Assembly: GCF_012276985.1 (NCBI RefSeq)
Contig: NZ_JAAXMM010000005.1
Location: 186,001 to 250,000, forward strand
DNA length: 64,000 nt
Source: Agrobacterium sp. a22-2
GTDB lineage: Bacteria > Pseudomonadota > Alphaproteobacteria > Rhizobiales > Rhizobiaceae
Direction of reading: 5' to 3'
Made by a program: the position numbers and the translations under genes. The notes under the pieces are model-generated. The model ran no database searches and had not been told where the DNA came from. It saw nothing but the letters and a program-made list of their open reading frames with translations. Positions 8,263 to 17,930 of this stretch are shown piece by piece (positions within the stretch are counted from its first letter, which is position 1; each line of letters begins with the position of its first letter).

Positions 8263-8736
8263 AGAAACCTCCTCGACATGTCTTATTGCCGATTTTATTG
8301 CCGACTAAAGACGACGGGAAGCATCGGAGCGGTCGCAGTCTTCTTTTTTAATCATAAACGAATCAGGAGGAAGAATAAAATGAATTTCAAGCCTTTGATT
8401 GACCAAATCTGGGACTGATTGCCGCGACTTAAACACCGGCTTACAAGCCAGGCGCATGGCTGAGGCCTTGATTTTATGGGTTTATGCCAAGCGGCGTTCC
8501 GGTGAATATTCTTGATTTCCTATCGGTTGCCTGCAACCCGATCATGAGAGGGATGAACCCCATAATTTCAGTAATTTTTAATTTTCGACTTCTATATATA
8601 CTGGAATACGCATTTCAAAGATCGCCGACGCCAGGCATGAAGGCCTGAATGTCCTTGAGCGTATGATGTCATTCGGAAATCCCGTACCTTGGGCCAAGAT
8701 CCCAAAGCGTATCGTAGGCGAAAGTCATATTTTGAC
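8263..8736. other. AT-rich intergenic region between the exported protein and the chemoreceptor gene
   Basis: This 474-base divergent region is clearly AT-richer than its neighbours, especially 8340-8400 and 8555-8610. It must hold promoters for both flanking genes. I see one tiny open frame with an excellent ribosome-binding site (8380-8418, listed separately) and no strong terminator. Confidence 0.6.
8380..8418 (+). CDS. Possible 12-residue leader or small ORF
   Basis: ATG at 8380 is preceded by AGGAGGAAGAATAAA, an ideal Shine-Dalgarno at good spacing. It opens a 12-codon frame, MNFKPLIDQIWD, closed by TGA. The ribosome-binding site is far better than that of the chemoreceptor gene 320 nt downstream. 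It has no codon run typical of amino-acid attenuators. It may be a leader peptide, a small protein, or chance. Confidence 0.3.
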   Translation: MNFKPLIDQIWD

Positions 8737-10605
8737 ATGCTCAATTTTTTCCGCAGCCTCTCCCTGACCATAAAATTGTCCGCGATCATCATCGGGATCA
8801 ATGTCTGCGGCATCGTCGCGCTCGCCATCTATACCTCGACGAGCGAGAGCCGCTCCATGCTGCAACTAGCCCAGGCGAGCTGGCAGAAGGACACCGAACA
8901 GTTCGCTTCGCTCGCGGCGGGCGCGGTGAAATGGGGCAAGGCCAATGCCGTTCAGGAAGTCTATGCGCTCTACCGCGAGGATAGCTCGCTCAACCTGGTG
9001 CAGTTCGCCGCCTATAATGCCGAGCTGACGCCGGTCGACGCCTGGACAAGCGAGAAAGCCGGGAACGCCTATACCCCGGCCGAACTGACGGCACTGATCA
9101 GCGCAAAGCCCGACAAGACCGTCATCGACGAAAACCGGATCTCCGACGCAATCGTGACGATCATCGCACCGCTGCCGCTCGACAAAGCCGGCAAGGTCCC
9201 CGGCTATGTCGCCACCAGCTGGTCCGCAAACGATATTTTCAACGAAGCCCGGCGCAAGGCGCTGTTTGCACTCGCCATGCAATCGGCCGCCATCGTCACC
9301 TGCATCGTCGCCTTCCTCTTTGCCATGCGGCTGTTGGTGGGCCAGCCGCTGCAGACCATCACCGATCGCATCACCGCCTTGCAGAATGGCGATAACCAGA
9401 CCCCCGTCCAGTACCGGCAGAACGGCGACGAAATCGGCTTTCTCGCCCGGGCACTCGAGGTTTTCCGCAACGACGCGATCGCCAAGATCGAGCAGGAGCG
9501 CCGCGTCGAAGAACAGCGTCGTTCGATTGAAGACGAGCGGGCCCGTCATGCACGCGCGGCCGAACAGACCGCCGATACGCAGCGGCAGGTCGTCGCAACC
9601 CTGGCAGCCGCACTTGCAGAACTGTCGAGGGGGAACTTCACCACCCATCTCGACGAACTCGAGCCTGAATTCACCAGGCTGCAGATGGACTTCAACCAGA
9701 TGGTCGATGCGGTCGCTGCCGCCATCAGCGAGATCAAGCGCGCATCCATCGCCGTCGAAACCGGTTCCGACCAATTGGCAAGCTCTGCCGATCAACTGGC
9801 AAAGCGCACCGAAAGCCAGGCGGCGTCACTGGAGCAAACCGCCGCCGCCCTGCATCAGGTCACATCCACCGTTTCGACCTCCTCCAAGAACGCCGAAAGC
9901 GCTGGGTTGCTGGTCAGCGAAGCAAAGGCAGGTGCACAGGCTTCTGCGAGCATCGTTCGCAACGCCATCGGCGCGATGGATCGCATCCAGGATTCCTCCG
10001 TCAAGATCGGCCAGATCATCGGCGTCATCGACGAGATCGCCTTCCAGACCAACCTGCTGGCGCTGAATGCCGGCGTCGAGGCCGCACGCGCCGGCGAGGC
10101 CGGCAAAGGGTTTGCGGTGGTGGCCCAGGAAGTGCGAGAACTGGCACAACGCTCGGCGCGCGCCGCCAAGGAGATCAAGCAGCTCATCACCGCTTCCAAC
10201 CAGGAAGTCTCGGCCGGGGTCAGCCTCGTCAACGATACGGGAAATGCGCTTCTGAAGATCGAGGAGCAGGTCAACCACATCAACGACAGCATCGTTCTGA
10301 TCGTTTCGTCCTACCGCGAACAGTCGTCAGGGCTTCGCGAAATCAACACCGCGATCAACCAGATGGACCAAATGACGCAGCAGAACGCCGCCATGGTCGA
10401 GGAGACCAATGCGGCCTGTCACGAGTTGCTGTCGCAAAGCCGGCTGCTGCAAAACGCATCCGGCGGCTTCGTGGTCGCTGGAGCCACTCAGTCCCGCCCG
10501 GCACCGGCTGCAGTTCACTCCCGCCCGTCGCCGACGGCAGTCGCCCGCCGGTCTGCCGGCAACGCGGCAATCGCTACCTCTGCCCAGGCCTGGGAAGAAT
10601 ACTGA
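8737..10605 (+). CDS. Methyl-accepting chemotaxis protein
   Basis: This transmembrane chemoreceptor has 622 aa. It has TM1 at about residues 13-33, a periplasmic sensor region of about 140 residues, TM2 at about 176-200, a HAMP linker to about 250, and a long cytoplasmic coiled-coil signalling domain. The conserved hairpin tip reads [22 protein letters not shown] and is followed by [16 protein letters not shown]. The C-terminus AWEEY fits the W-x-x-F/Y pentapeptide that tethers the CheR/CheB adaptation enzymes. I take ATG 8737 as start; an in-frame TTG at 8689 would add 16 charged residues before TM1. The ligand is unknown. The next gene encodes an exported Cache-like protein and may share the transcript. 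Confidence 0.93.
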   Translation: MLNFFRSLSLTIKLSAIIIGINVCGIVALAIYTSTSESRSMLQLAQASWQKDTEQFASLAAGAVKWGKANAVQEVYALYREDSSLNLVQFAAYNAELTPVDAWTSEKAGNAYTPAELTALISAKPDKTVIDENRISDAIVTIIAPLPLDKAGKVPGYVATSWSANDIFNEARRKALFALAMQSAAIVTCIVAFLFAMRLLVGQPLQTITDRITALQNGDNQTPVQYRQNGDEIGFLARALEVFRNDAIAKIEQERRVEEQRRSIEDERARHARAAEQTADTQRQVVATLAAALAELSRGNFTTHLDELEPEFTRLQMDFNQMVDAVAAAISEIKRASIAVETGSDQLASSADQLAKRTESQAASLEQTAAALHQVTSTVSTSSKNAESAGLLVSEAKAGAQASASIVRNAIGAMDRIQDSSVKIGQIIGVIDEIAFQTNLLALNAGVEAARAGEAGKGFAVVAQEVRELAQRSARAAKEIKQLITASNQEVSAGVSLVNDTGNALLKIEEQVNHINDSIVLIVSSYREQSSGLREINTAINQMDQMTQQNAAMVEETNAACHELLSQSRLLQNASGGFVVAGATQSRPAPAAVHSRPSPTAVARRSAGNAAIATSAQAWEEY

Positions 10606-10671
10606 ACAGCTTTGCTTTGAGAGACTGCCCAGAAAATTCAACGATAGCCAACGATCTATGAGGAGATATCC

Positions 10672-11253
10672 ATGACGAAGATTCTAGCAGCATTCTTGAT
10701 GACATCGGCAAGTCTCACCCTGGCCGCGACCGTGGCATCCGCCCAGGAGGCCCATGTTGCACCCGTCACCGCTTTTCTCCAGGAACAAGTCGCGCCCTGG
10801 ATCAATGATCCGGCAATCATCGCGGCGATCAAGGCGCAGAATGCCGAACATGCCGCGCTGACCGATGCCGATATCGACGCTCTCGACAAGAAATGGCGCG
10901 CCGAAGTCGACGGCACCGACCACACGATGATCGACGCCGTGCTTGCCAATGCCGTGTCCAAGCTGCTCAAGGAGAAGCAGGCCGCTGCCCAGGGCGCCAT
11001 CGCCGAGGTGTTCGTGATGGATGCCAAGGGTCTCAATGTCGGCCAGAGCGACATGACGTCCGATTACTGGCAGGGCGACGAAGCCAAGTTCCAGAAATCC
11101 TTCGGCGCCGGCAAGGACGGTCTGTTCGTCGACGAGATCGAAAAGGACGAGTCGACACAGGCGCTGCAATCGCAGGCTTCGATGACGATCAACGACGAGG
11201 CCGGCAATCCGATCGGCGCGATTACCGTTGGTGTCAATCTCGACGCCCTTTAA
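10672..11253 (+). CDS. Exported Cache/PDC-like sensor domain protein
   Basis: The protein has 193 aa, with a Sec signal peptide (residues 1-24, cleavage after VASA). The mature part looks like a free-standing PDC/Cache fold: a long N-terminal helix, then EVFVMDAKGLNVGQSDMTSD and a final strand NPIGAITVGVNLDAL, as in ligand-binding domains of chemoreceptors and kinases. It has no membrane anchor or output domain. The start follows GAGGAG. It begins 66 nt after the chemoreceptor gene with no terminator between, so a soluble periplasmic partner of that receptor is a reasonable inference. Periplasmic location is predicted, not proven. Confidence 0.85.
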   Translation: MTKILAAFLMTSASLTLAATVASAQEAHVAPVTAFLQEQVAPWINDPAIIAAIKAQNAEHAALTDADIDALDKKWRAEVDGTDHTMIDAVLANAVSKLLKEKQAAAQGAIAEVFVMDAKGLNVGQSDMTSDYWQGDEAKFQKSFGAGKDGLFVDEIEKDESTQALQSQASMTINDEAGNPIGAITVGVNLDAL

Positions 11254-11292
11254 GAAATTTGTTGACCCGAAAGGGTCGTTCAACACTGCGTC

Positions 11293-11328
11293 AAGCCGGA
11301 GCGTCACCCCCACGCTTCGGCTTTTTTG
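11293..11328 (+). terminator. Terminator of the mcp-Cache unit
   Basis: A near-perfect 12-bp stem (AAGCCGGAGCGT with ACGCTTCGGCTT) is followed by TTTTTT and starts 40 nt past the stop codon. A smaller GACCC-GAAA-GGGTC hairpin precedes it at 11265-11278. Confidence 0.9.
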
Positions 11329-11763
11329 TTGACTGATTCGGGAAGCGGCGAAGTTATACAGACCCGGCGTGGCAGGCCGCGACATGTCCCATTATGAATA
11401 TGCGCTGCCACTACCGTTACGGATGCTGACCGCCCGCGACGGGGTCTTAGCTTAAGCTTCGGCCGCAAGCACCTGAAATTCCTGAACGACCCGTCTTTCC
11501 CCGTTTTCCACAGCGTAACACCACAAGATATTGTATTAATAATTTGGTCATAAACCACCACTTGACGGAATCATGCCTTTCAAAGTTAATGGGGCCAGTT
11601 GCGGCGGCGGCTGAACCGGGAGGGTACGAGACCGGTTCGTTTCAAAAAAATCACCACGGCGAATGGCGGAGATGTCGATGACCGGCTCTCTCCCCACGGG
11701 CAAGTTTTTTCGTGATTTTTTGGCTGCCAAAGCTGCACTGGGACTGGCGGCAATAATCTGTTA

Positions 11764-11779
11764 ACACTATATTTAGCGT
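11764..11779 (+). promoter_or_regulatory. NrdR box 1, overlapping the probable nrdJ -10 element
   Basis: ACACTATATTTAGCGT matches the palindromic NrdR consensus ACACTATATATAGTGT at 14 of 16 positions. It contains CTATAT, the rhizobial -10 consensus, 17 nt after CTGGCG. NrdR is the nucleotide-sensing repressor of ribonucleotide reductase genes, so binding here would block RNA polymerase. Confidence 0.75.
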
Positions 11780-11794
11780 TTGCAGCCACCATCA

Positions 11795-11810
11795 CCACAA
11801 GATACAGAGT
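11795..11810 (+). promoter_or_regulatory. NrdR box 2
   Basis: CCACAAGATACAGAGT matches the NrdR consensus at about 12 of 16 positions. It starts exactly 31 bp after box 1. That three-helical-turn spacing is characteristic of paired NrdR sites and supports both calls. Confidence 0.7.
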
Positions 11811-11933
11811 CGGTCATCAGATGATGATTCCTCTCAACAGAGCGGGCGAAACGCTGGCTGCATCCATGGCGATGCCGTCGGATGGATATTTATGTGCCTT
11901 GCGGGGGCACGAACTTACGAGGGACCAAGGCAA

Positions 11934-14900
11934 ATGCGCATCGAACGTCGTTTCACCAAGCCAGGCCAGGGCGCTTACGCGGAAATCGAATTCCGCAAGG
12001 CGATCAGCGAGATCCGCAACCCGGACGGCTCGATCGTCTTCCGGCTGGCCGACATCGACGTGCCGGCGCAGTTCAGCCAGGTTGCGGCCGACATCCTTGC
12101 CCAGAAATATTTTCGCAAGGCCGGCGTTCCGGCTCGCCTGAAGAAGGTCGAAGAAAATGACGTGCCCTCGTTCCTCTGGCGCTCGGTTCCCGACACCGAG
12201 GCTTTGAAGGCGCTGCCGAAGGACGAGCAGTATGGCTCGGAAACCGATGCCCGCCAGGTTTTCGACCGGCTGGCCGGCACCTGGACCTACTGGGGCTGGA
12301 AGGGCGGCTATTTCACCTCCGAGGACGATGCCTCGGCCTTCAAGGACGAGCTTGCCTATATGCTGGCCACCCAGCGCGTCGCGCCGAACAGCCCGCAATG
12401 GTTCAACACCGGCATGCATTGGGCCTATGGCATCGACGGCCCCGGCCAGGGCCATTTCTATGTCGACCCCTTCACCGGCAAACTGGTCAAGTCGAAGTCG
12501 GCCTATGAACATCCGCAGCCGCATGCCTGCTTCATCCAGTCGGTCGAGGACGACCTGGTCAACGAAGGCGGCATCATGGACCTGTGGGTGCGTGAAGCGC
12601 GCCTGTTCAAGTACGGTTCCGGCACCGGTTCCAACTTCTCCCACCTGCGCGGCGAAGGCGAAAAGCTGTCCGGCGGCGGTCGTTCCTCCGGCCTGATGAG
12701 CTTCCTGAAGATCGGCGACCGGGCTGCCGGCGCCATCAAGTCGGGCGGCACGACGCGCCGCGCCGCCAAGATGGTGGTGGTCGATATCGACCATCCGGAT
12801 ATCGAGGAATACATCAACTGGAAGGTCAAGGAAGAGCAGAAGGTGGCAGCCCTCGTCACCGGCTCCAAGGTCGTTGCCCGGCATCTGAAGGCGATCATGA
12901 AGGCCTGCGTCAATTGCACGGCCGACAACGACGCCTGCTTCGACCCGAACCAGAACCCGGCGCTCAAGCGCGAGATCAAGGCCGCCAAGAAGGACCAGGT
13001 TCCGGAAAGCTACGTCAAGCGGGTCATCCAGTTCGCCCAGCAGGGCTACAAGGACATGGAATTCAAGACCTATGACACGGACTGGGATTCGGAAGCCTAT
13101 CTGACCGTATCCGGCCAGAACTCCAACAATTCCGTTTCGCTGAAGGACGATTTCCTGCGCGCCGTGGAGCAGGATGGCGACTGGAACCTGACCGCCCGCA
13201 AGGACGGCAAGGTCATGAAGACGCTGAAGGCCCGCGACCTCTGGGAAAAGATCTCCTATGCCGCCTGGGCATCGGCCGATCCGGGCCTGCATTTCAACTC
13301 GACCATGAACGACTGGCACACCTGCCCGGCCGCCGGCCCGATCCGCGCCTCCAACCCGTGCTCGGAATACATGTTCCTCGACGACACGGCCTGCAATCTT
13401 GCCTCGCTGAACCTCCTGCAGTTCAAGGATGCCAAGACCAAGAAGATCGATGTCGCCGATTACGAACATGCCGTTCGCCTGTGGACCGTCGTTCTGGAAA
13501 TCTCGGTCATGATGGCGCAGTTCCCGTCGCGCCAGATTGCCGAACTGTCCTACGAATACCGCACGCTTGGCTTGGGCTATGCCAATATCGGCGGCCTGCT
13601 GATGTCGACCGGCATTCCCTATGACAGCGACGAAGGGCGCGCCATCGCCGGCAGCCTCACCGCGATCATGACCGGTATTTCCTATGCCACTTCGGCGGAA
13701 ATGGCCGCAGAACTCGGACCGTTCCCCGGCTTTGCACCGAACCGCGACAACATGCTGCGCGTCATCCGCAACCATCGCCGCGCCGCCCATGGCGAGACGG
13801 TTGGCTATGAAGGCCTGTCGGTCGATCCGGTCGCCCTCATCCATGAGGATTGCACGGATCCAGCACTTGTCGCCCATGCCAAGGCCGCCTGGGACAAGGC
13901 ACTGGAGCTTGGCGAAAAGCACGGCTTCCGCAATGCCCAGGTCTCCGTCATTGCCCCGACCGGCACGATCGGCCTGGTCATGGATTGCGACACGACCGGC
14001 ATCGAGCCCGACTTTGCCCTGGTAAAGTTCAAGAAGCTGGCCGGCGGCGGCTATTTCAAGATCATCAACGGTGCCGTGCCGGAAGCGCTGCGGGCGCTTG
14101 GCTACAGCGAAAGCCAGATCGCCGAGATCGAGGCCTATGCGGTCGGCCACGGCAACATCAACCAGGCACCGGGCGTCAATCCCGGTTCGCTGAAGGCCAA
14201 GGGTTTCACCGACGAGAAGATCGAGGCGATCAACGGCGCCACCAAGGCGGCCTTCGACATCAAGTTCGTGTTCAACCAGTGGACGCTCGGCGTCGACTTC
14301 CTGCGTGATACGCTGAAGGTCTCCGAAGAGCAGCTGTCCGACATCAGCTTCAACCTGCTTGAGCATATCGGCTTCTCGAAGAAAGAGATCGAAGCGGCCA
14401 ATATCCATGTCTGCGGCGCGATGACGCTGGAAGGCGCACCGTTCCTCAAGGCCGAGCACCTGCCGGTGTTCGATTGCGCCAATCCGTGCGGCAAGATCGG
14501 CAAGCGTTACCTGTCGGTCGAAAGCCATATCCGCATGATGGCAGCGGCCCAGCCGTTCATCTCGGGCGCCATTTCCAAGACGATCAACATGCCGAACGAG
14601 GCGACCGTCGAGGATTGCGGTGCCGCCTACATGCTGTCCTGGAAGCTGGCACTCAAGGCCAATGCGCTTTACCGCGACGGCTCCAAGCTCAGCCAGCCGC
14701 TCAATGCCTCGCTGATCGAGGACGATGGCGACGAGGATGCCCTGGAAGAACTGCTGCAGGCACCGGCCGCCGCTCAGGCCGTGATCGTGACCGAAAAGAT
14801 CGTCGAGCGCATCGTCGAGCGCCTGGTGCGCGAACAGGAAAAACTGCCGACCCGCCGCAAGGGTTATACCCAGAAGGCCAAGATCGGCGGCCACACCATC

Positions 14901-15740
14901 TTCCTGCGCACCGGCGAGTATGATGACGGCCGGCTTGGCGAAATCTTCCTCGACATGAACAAGGAAGGCTCGGCGCTGCGCGCGCTGATCAACAACTTCG
15001 CCATCTCGGTGTCGCTCGGCCTGCAGTATGGCGTGCCGCTCGAGGAATATGTCGACGCCTTCACCTTCACCAAGTTCGAGCCGGCCGGCATGGTCCAGGG
15101 CAATGACGCGATCAAGAACGCGACATCGATCCTCGACTACGTCTTCCGCGAACTGGCGATCTCCTATCTCGGCCGCCACGACCTCGCCCATGTCGACACA
15201 TCCGACTTCGGCAATACGGCGCTCGGCCGCGGTATGAAGGAAGGCAAGGCCGACGCCGTGTCCAAGGGCCTGACCCGCGGCTACAAGCCGGTCCTGGTTT
15301 CCGGCCACGGCTCGGCAGCGTCCAGCACAGAGCCCAAGGGAGCTGCAACCGCAGCGCCTGCCAAGGCCTCCGGCGGCGCCACGGTCACGGCGATCGCCGG
15401 CAATACAGTGCGCAAGATCGAGCCGGTCATGGCCATCTCGACCTCGGAAGTCGTGTCCTTCAAGCGCGACTACGAAGAACGCGCCGCGGCGCTGGTCGAG
15501 GAATATGCCGAGGAACTGGCCGAAGCCGTCGAAAGCCAGGGCCTGTTCACCGACAAGGCGCAAGACGACGCGTCGGCTGCCAAGGCAGAAGCCAAAAAGA
15601 AGGAAAGCGAACGCCGCATGCGCTCGATCGCGCAGGGCTATACCGGCAACATGTGCTCGGAATGCCAGAATTTCACGATGGTGCGGAATGGCACGTGTGA
15701 GAAGTGCGATACGTGTGGAAGCACGAGTGGGTGCTCTTGA
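11934..15740 (+). CDS. nrdJ: Vitamin B12-dependent class II ribonucleoside-diphosphate reductase
   Basis: The protein has 1268 aa, the long NrdJ form common in Rhizobiales. It makes deoxyribonucleotides with adenosylcobalamin as radical generator and so works with or without oxygen. The 10-stranded barrel core contains [20 protein letters not shown], the finger-loop radical region [10 protein letters not shown] and [27 protein letters not shown] domain follows at roughly residues 980-1080 (from [15 protein letters not shown]). The C-terminus carries a zinc ribbon and redox cysteines ([20 protein letters not shown]). I choose ATG 11934 ([11 protein letters not shown]), with AAGG close upstream, over the in-frame codon at 11892. 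Two upstream NrdR boxes suggest NrdR repression. The gene is monocistronic. Confidence 0.97.
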   Translation: MRIERRFTKPGQGAYAEIEFRKAISEIRNPDGSIVFRLADIDVPAQFSQVAADILAQKYFRKAGVPARLKKVEENDVPSFLWRSVPDTEALKALPKDEQYGSETDARQVFDRLAGTWTYWGWKGGYFTSEDDASAFKDELAYMLATQRVAPNSPQWFNTGMHWAYGIDGPGQGHFYVDPFTGKLVKSKSAYEHPQPHACFIQSVEDDLVNEGGIMDLWVREARLFKYGSGTGSNFSHLRGEGEKLSGGGRSSGLMSFLKIGDRAAGAIKSGGTTRRAAKMVVVDIDHPDIEEYINWKVKEEQKVAALVTGSKVVARHLKAIMKACVNCTADNDACFDPNQNPALKREIKAAKKDQVPESYVKRVIQFAQQGYKDMEFKTYDTDWDSEAYLTVSGQNSNNSVSLKDDFLRAVEQDGDWNLTARKDGKVMKTLKARDLWEKISYAAWASADPGLHFNSTMNDWHTCPAAGPIRASNPCSEYMFLDDTACNLASLNLLQFKDAKTKKIDVADYEHAVRLWTVVLEISVMMAQFPSRQIAELSYEYRTLGLGYANIGGLLMSTGIPYDSDEGRAIAGSLTAIMTGISYATSAEMAAELGPFPGFAPNRDNMLRVIRNHRRAAHGETVGYEGLSVDPVALIHEDCTDPALVAHAKAAWDKALELGEKHGFRNAQVSVIAPTGTIGLVMDCDTTGIEPDFALVKFKKLAGGGYFKIINGAVPEALRALGYSESQIAEIEAYAVGHGNINQAPGVNPGSLKAKGFTDEKIEAINGATKAAFDIKFVFNQWTLGVDFLRDTLKVSEEQLSDISFNLLEHIGFSKKEIEAANIHVCGAMTLEGAPFLKAEHLPVFDCANPCGKIGKRYLSVESHIRMMAAAQPFISGAISKTINMPNEATVEDCGAAYMLSWKLALKANALYRDGSKLSQPLNASLIEDDGDEDALEELLQAPAAAQAVIVTEKIVERIVERLVREQEKLPTRRKGYTQKAKIGGHTIFLRTGEYDDGRLGEIFLDMNKEGSALRALINNFAISVSLGLQYGVPLEEYVDAFTFTKFEPAGMVQGNDAIKNATSILDYVFRELAISYLGRHDLAHVDTSDFGNTALGRGMKEGKADAVSKGLTRGYKPVLVSGHGSAASSTEPKGAATAAPAKASGGATVTAIAGNTVRKIEPVMAISTSEVVSFKRDYEERAAALVEEYAEELAEAVESQGLFTDKAQDDASAAKAEAKKKESERRMRSIAQGYTGNMCSECQNFTMVRNGTCEKCDTCGSTSGCS

Positions 15741-15802
15741 AATAATCCTGTAGAGAGGGTCGACTGATCTGGATCACGTCCCCCTCACGGGCTTCTAATT
15801 GG

Positions 15803-15838
15803 AAAGCCGTGGTGATTAAGTTCATCGCGGCTTTTTTT
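15803..15838 (+). terminator. Terminator of nrdJ
   Basis: The stem AAAGCCGTGGTGA pairs with TCATCGCGGCTTT, with G-T wobbles, and is followed by a run of seven T. It begins 62 nt past the nrdJ stop. Confidence 0.88.
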
Positions 15839-15881
15839 CATTTGCTGACACAACCGGTCAGCCTTTTCATTAGGTCAACAA

Positions 15882-16841
15882 GTGCAAATATTTGCATCCT
15901 ATCGTCGACGGCATCCGGCTTGGGCCGCCGCCATCAGCTTCATACTGTCCCCTGAATTCGGCATGTTTTATCTCGGCAGAGGCCGACTGGGGATCGCCTA
16001 CCTTTTCGTCAGCGTAGTTGTTGCCCATGTCGTACCTTTTGCATTGCAATATCAACGGATCAGTCATCCGGACTGGATGGTGCTCCTGGTGACCCTCGTC
16101 TACAATCTGGCAGGCAGCACCCATGTCTACTTCACCGCGTCACGACAATTGCCGCGCGATCGCTATCCGTGGTTCTCGAAGCTCTACACTTGGTTTCTCC
16201 TTTTCTTTCTCGCGCCGCTCTTGATCGCGCTGCTGATCCGAAATCTCCTAGTGCAGCCGTTCAACATTCCCTCGGGCTCCATGCAGCCGACCCTACAAGT
16301 CGGCGACTATCTGTTTTCCGAAAAATTGACCTACGGTATCAGCAGGTATTCGCTGATCTTCGGCATAGGTCCGAGCCATCGGATCGGGGGACGGCCGCCC
16401 AGACGAGGTGAAGTTGTTATCTTCGCCTTTCCCCCGGAACCCACGCTCAGCTATGTCAGTCGCGTGATCGGTCTGCCCGGAGATCGTATCCAGATGCGCG
16501 ACGGCAGGCTCTTCATCAACGACGTGATGGTCGACAGGCAGTCCCTGGTGACAACGGACATCCCGCTTCAACCCGGCCAAACACTCTATACCGAACGTTT
16601 TCCTGGGGGCGTTGATCACCCCATCATCGAGACAAGCGACAACTCCATCGCTGATGACACTGAGGAATTTCTCGTCCCTGACGGACACTACTTCATGATG
16701 GGCGACAACCGGGATAACAGTAACGACAGCCGCTTTGATGTCGGATTCGTGCCCGAAGAAAATATCGAGTCGCGACCGCTCCTGATATTTTTCAATTCAG
16801 TAGCTCCGCACAGGACTTGGCTGAGCATCCAACCCGAATAG
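15882..16841 (+). CDS. Signal peptidase I homologue lacking the catalytic lysine
   Basis: This membrane protein has 319 aa. About 95 extra N-terminal residues contain roughly three hydrophobic segments (near 13-31, 37-57 and 64-77), and a further transmembrane helix lies at about 101-118. The S26 domain then starts with NIPSGSMQPTLQVGDYL, which keeps the nucleophile Ser133. Box D reads YVSRVIGLPGD: Ser193 replaces the lysine general base found in leader peptidases (K145 in E. coli). Box E, MGDNRDNSNDSR, is intact. Start GTG 15882 follows TTAGGTC; the N-terminus is uncertain. It is monocistronic, unlike housekeeping lepB, which normally sits with acpS, rnc and era. It could be a specialised or inactive paralogue; normal cleavage of preproteins is doubtful. 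Confidence 0.85.
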   Translation: MQIFASYRRRHPAWAAAISFILSPEFGMFYLGRGRLGIAYLFVSVVVAHVVPFALQYQRISHPDWMVLLVTLVYNLAGSTHVYFTASRQLPRDRYPWFSKLYTWFLLFFLAPLLIALLIRNLLVQPFNIPSGSMQPTLQVGDYLFSEKLTYGISRYSLIFGIGPSHRIGGRPPRRGEVVIFAFPPEPTLSYVSRVIGLPGDRIQMRDGRLFINDVMVDRQSLVTTDIPLQPGQTLYTERFPGGVDHPIIETSDNSIADDTEEFLVPDGHYFMMGDNRDNSNDSRFDVGFVPEENIESRPLLIFFNSVAPHRTWLSIQPE

Positions 16842-16947
16842 GAATATCGCAGCCAAATCGCGCGGGGTCGCGGAGGTACTGCATCGGTGATGGGCCGCGA
16901 TGACAGCACCCATCCTTTGACTACCAAAGCTCCCCCCACACTCCGTC

Positions 16948-16970
16948 ATCCTCGGGCCCGACCCGAGGAT
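16948..16970. repeat. Palindromic intergenic element (ATCCTCGGG type)
   Basis: The perfect 9-bp arms ATCCTCGGG and CCCGAGGAT have a 5-base loop and are preceded by CCGTC. Similar GTCATCCTCGGG palindromes are widely scattered between genes in rhizobial genomes. Here it sits between convergent genes, 7 nt from the LprI-like stop, and may act as a bidirectional terminator. It is present once in this window. Confidence 0.55.
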
Positions 16971-16976
16971 CCCCCC

Positions 16977-17687
16977 TCAGCCGCCGCATTTGTGCTGCGC
17001 ATCCGGCAGGATCCAGCTTTCGCCGGTGCGCTGGTTGGTGGTGAGGAAGAGGCGGCCGCCCGAATCCGGCGGGCAGTCGCGGTCGATTTCGATCAGGCAC
17101 AGGACGACGGGGTCGCCGGGCTTTGAGCGGGCGACCTGCTCCTCCCGGTTATAGGAAACGCCATAGCCCTCGTTGGCATAGTCGATGCCGATGCCGGCGC
17201 TGAAGTCGGCGTCTTCCATATCGAGGCGCGGATGGACATCCAGCACGGTGGTTGCGCTGCAGTCTCCAATCGCCGAGGGGATTTTTGACGACACGATCGG
17301 CTTGCCCTTCACCATCATCGTCGCCGAGACATCCTTTAGATCCGTGTCGCGATCGCCGGATATCTCCCAGACTGCGGCGATATAGGTGGCGAGGATGCAG
17401 GACGTATTGCGCCCGCAATCGTGCCGGTCGGCTAAAAAGTTGCGAAGCCTGTGCTTGAGGTCTTCCGGGTCCGCGGCAGATGGCTTGGCGCCCTGAAAAC
17501 GCTTGTTCAACAGTTCGTCGAATGTCGACAGCCGCTTGTCCTGACAGACCGCCTGTTCATCCGGCAACCGTGCCCTGGTGCAGTCGAAGCCGGCCGCCTG
17601 GCTGGTGCCGGCCACGAACAGCGTGCCGGCAAGGCAGGCCCAAAGGCCGGCAACACAGGGGATCAGCAGCTTTGGGTTCAAGGTCAT
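16977..17687 (-). CDS. Exported protein with LprI-type (DUF1311-like) N-terminal domain
   Basis: The protein has 236 aa. A signal peptide (LLIPCVAGLWACLAGTLFVA) ends near GTSQAAG. The mature start FDCTRARLPDEQAVCQDKRL and later RHDCGRNTSC are the paired-cysteine pattern of the lysozyme-inhibitor LprI N-terminal family. The C-terminal half is not recognisable to me. I use ATG 17687, preceded by GGAAG, instead of the in-frame ATG at 17738 with no ribosome-binding site. A periplasmic role, perhaps against lysozyme, is inferred from the family only. A shorter relative lies at 22869-23225. Confidence 0.8.
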   Translation of the reverse strand: MTLNPKLLIPCVAGLWACLAGTLFVAGTSQAAGFDCTRARLPDEQAVCQDKRLSTFDELLNKRFQGAKPSAADPEDLKHRLRNFLADRHDCGRNTSCILATYIAAVWEISGDRDTDLKDVSATMMVKGKPIVSSKIPSAIGDCSATTVLDVHPRLDMEDADFSAGIGIDYANEGYGVSYNREEQVARSKPGDPVVLCLIEIDRDCPPDSGGRLFLTTNQRTGESWILPDAQHKCGG

Positions 17688-17930
17688 GGTGATCAGCTTC
17701 CGGGATTCTGTCGAGGCTATCTGGCGGTCGGATGTCATGCGGACGAAATGTCGTCGGCCCCCTCAACGAGTTGTAGAGACCGTCGGACAAACCGGCAATG
17801 GCCGCGCCGAAGACATTGAACGGTAAAGCCTGGTGCCACGCCGCTGCACCCCGCAAAAGTCTTGGCCGAATCTCCCGTCACGCGCTAACGTTGCGCTCAA
17901 GGTCAGAGATCGACGGCGTGGGGGCAAGGC

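Larger units (their letters stand above)
11329..11933. other. Long leader/promoter region of nrdJ
   Basis: About 600 bases carry no convincing gene. I see two promoter-like pairs: TTGACG at 11562, 17-nt spacer, GTTAAT at 11585; and CTGGCG at 11744, 17-nt spacer, CTATAT at 11767. There are two tandem NrdR-box matches, a third NrdR-like site at 11521-11536, and one DnaA-box-like TTTTCCACA at 11504. A short GTGCC/GGCAC hairpin lies just upstream of the nrdJ start. No cobalamin-riboswitch core is visible. Confidence 0.6.

Noticed and set aside
11380-11470. Possible cobalamin riboswitch upstream of the B12-dependent nrdJ
   Set aside because: A GCCACT string occurs, but there is no B12-box context and no conserved core around it. 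NrdR boxes explain regulation better.
11504-11512. DnaA-box-like TTTTCCACA as a possible replication origin
   Set aside because: Only one copy is seen, with no cluster, AT-rich unwinding element or origin-associated gene nearby. I keep it only as a possible regulatory site for nrdJ.
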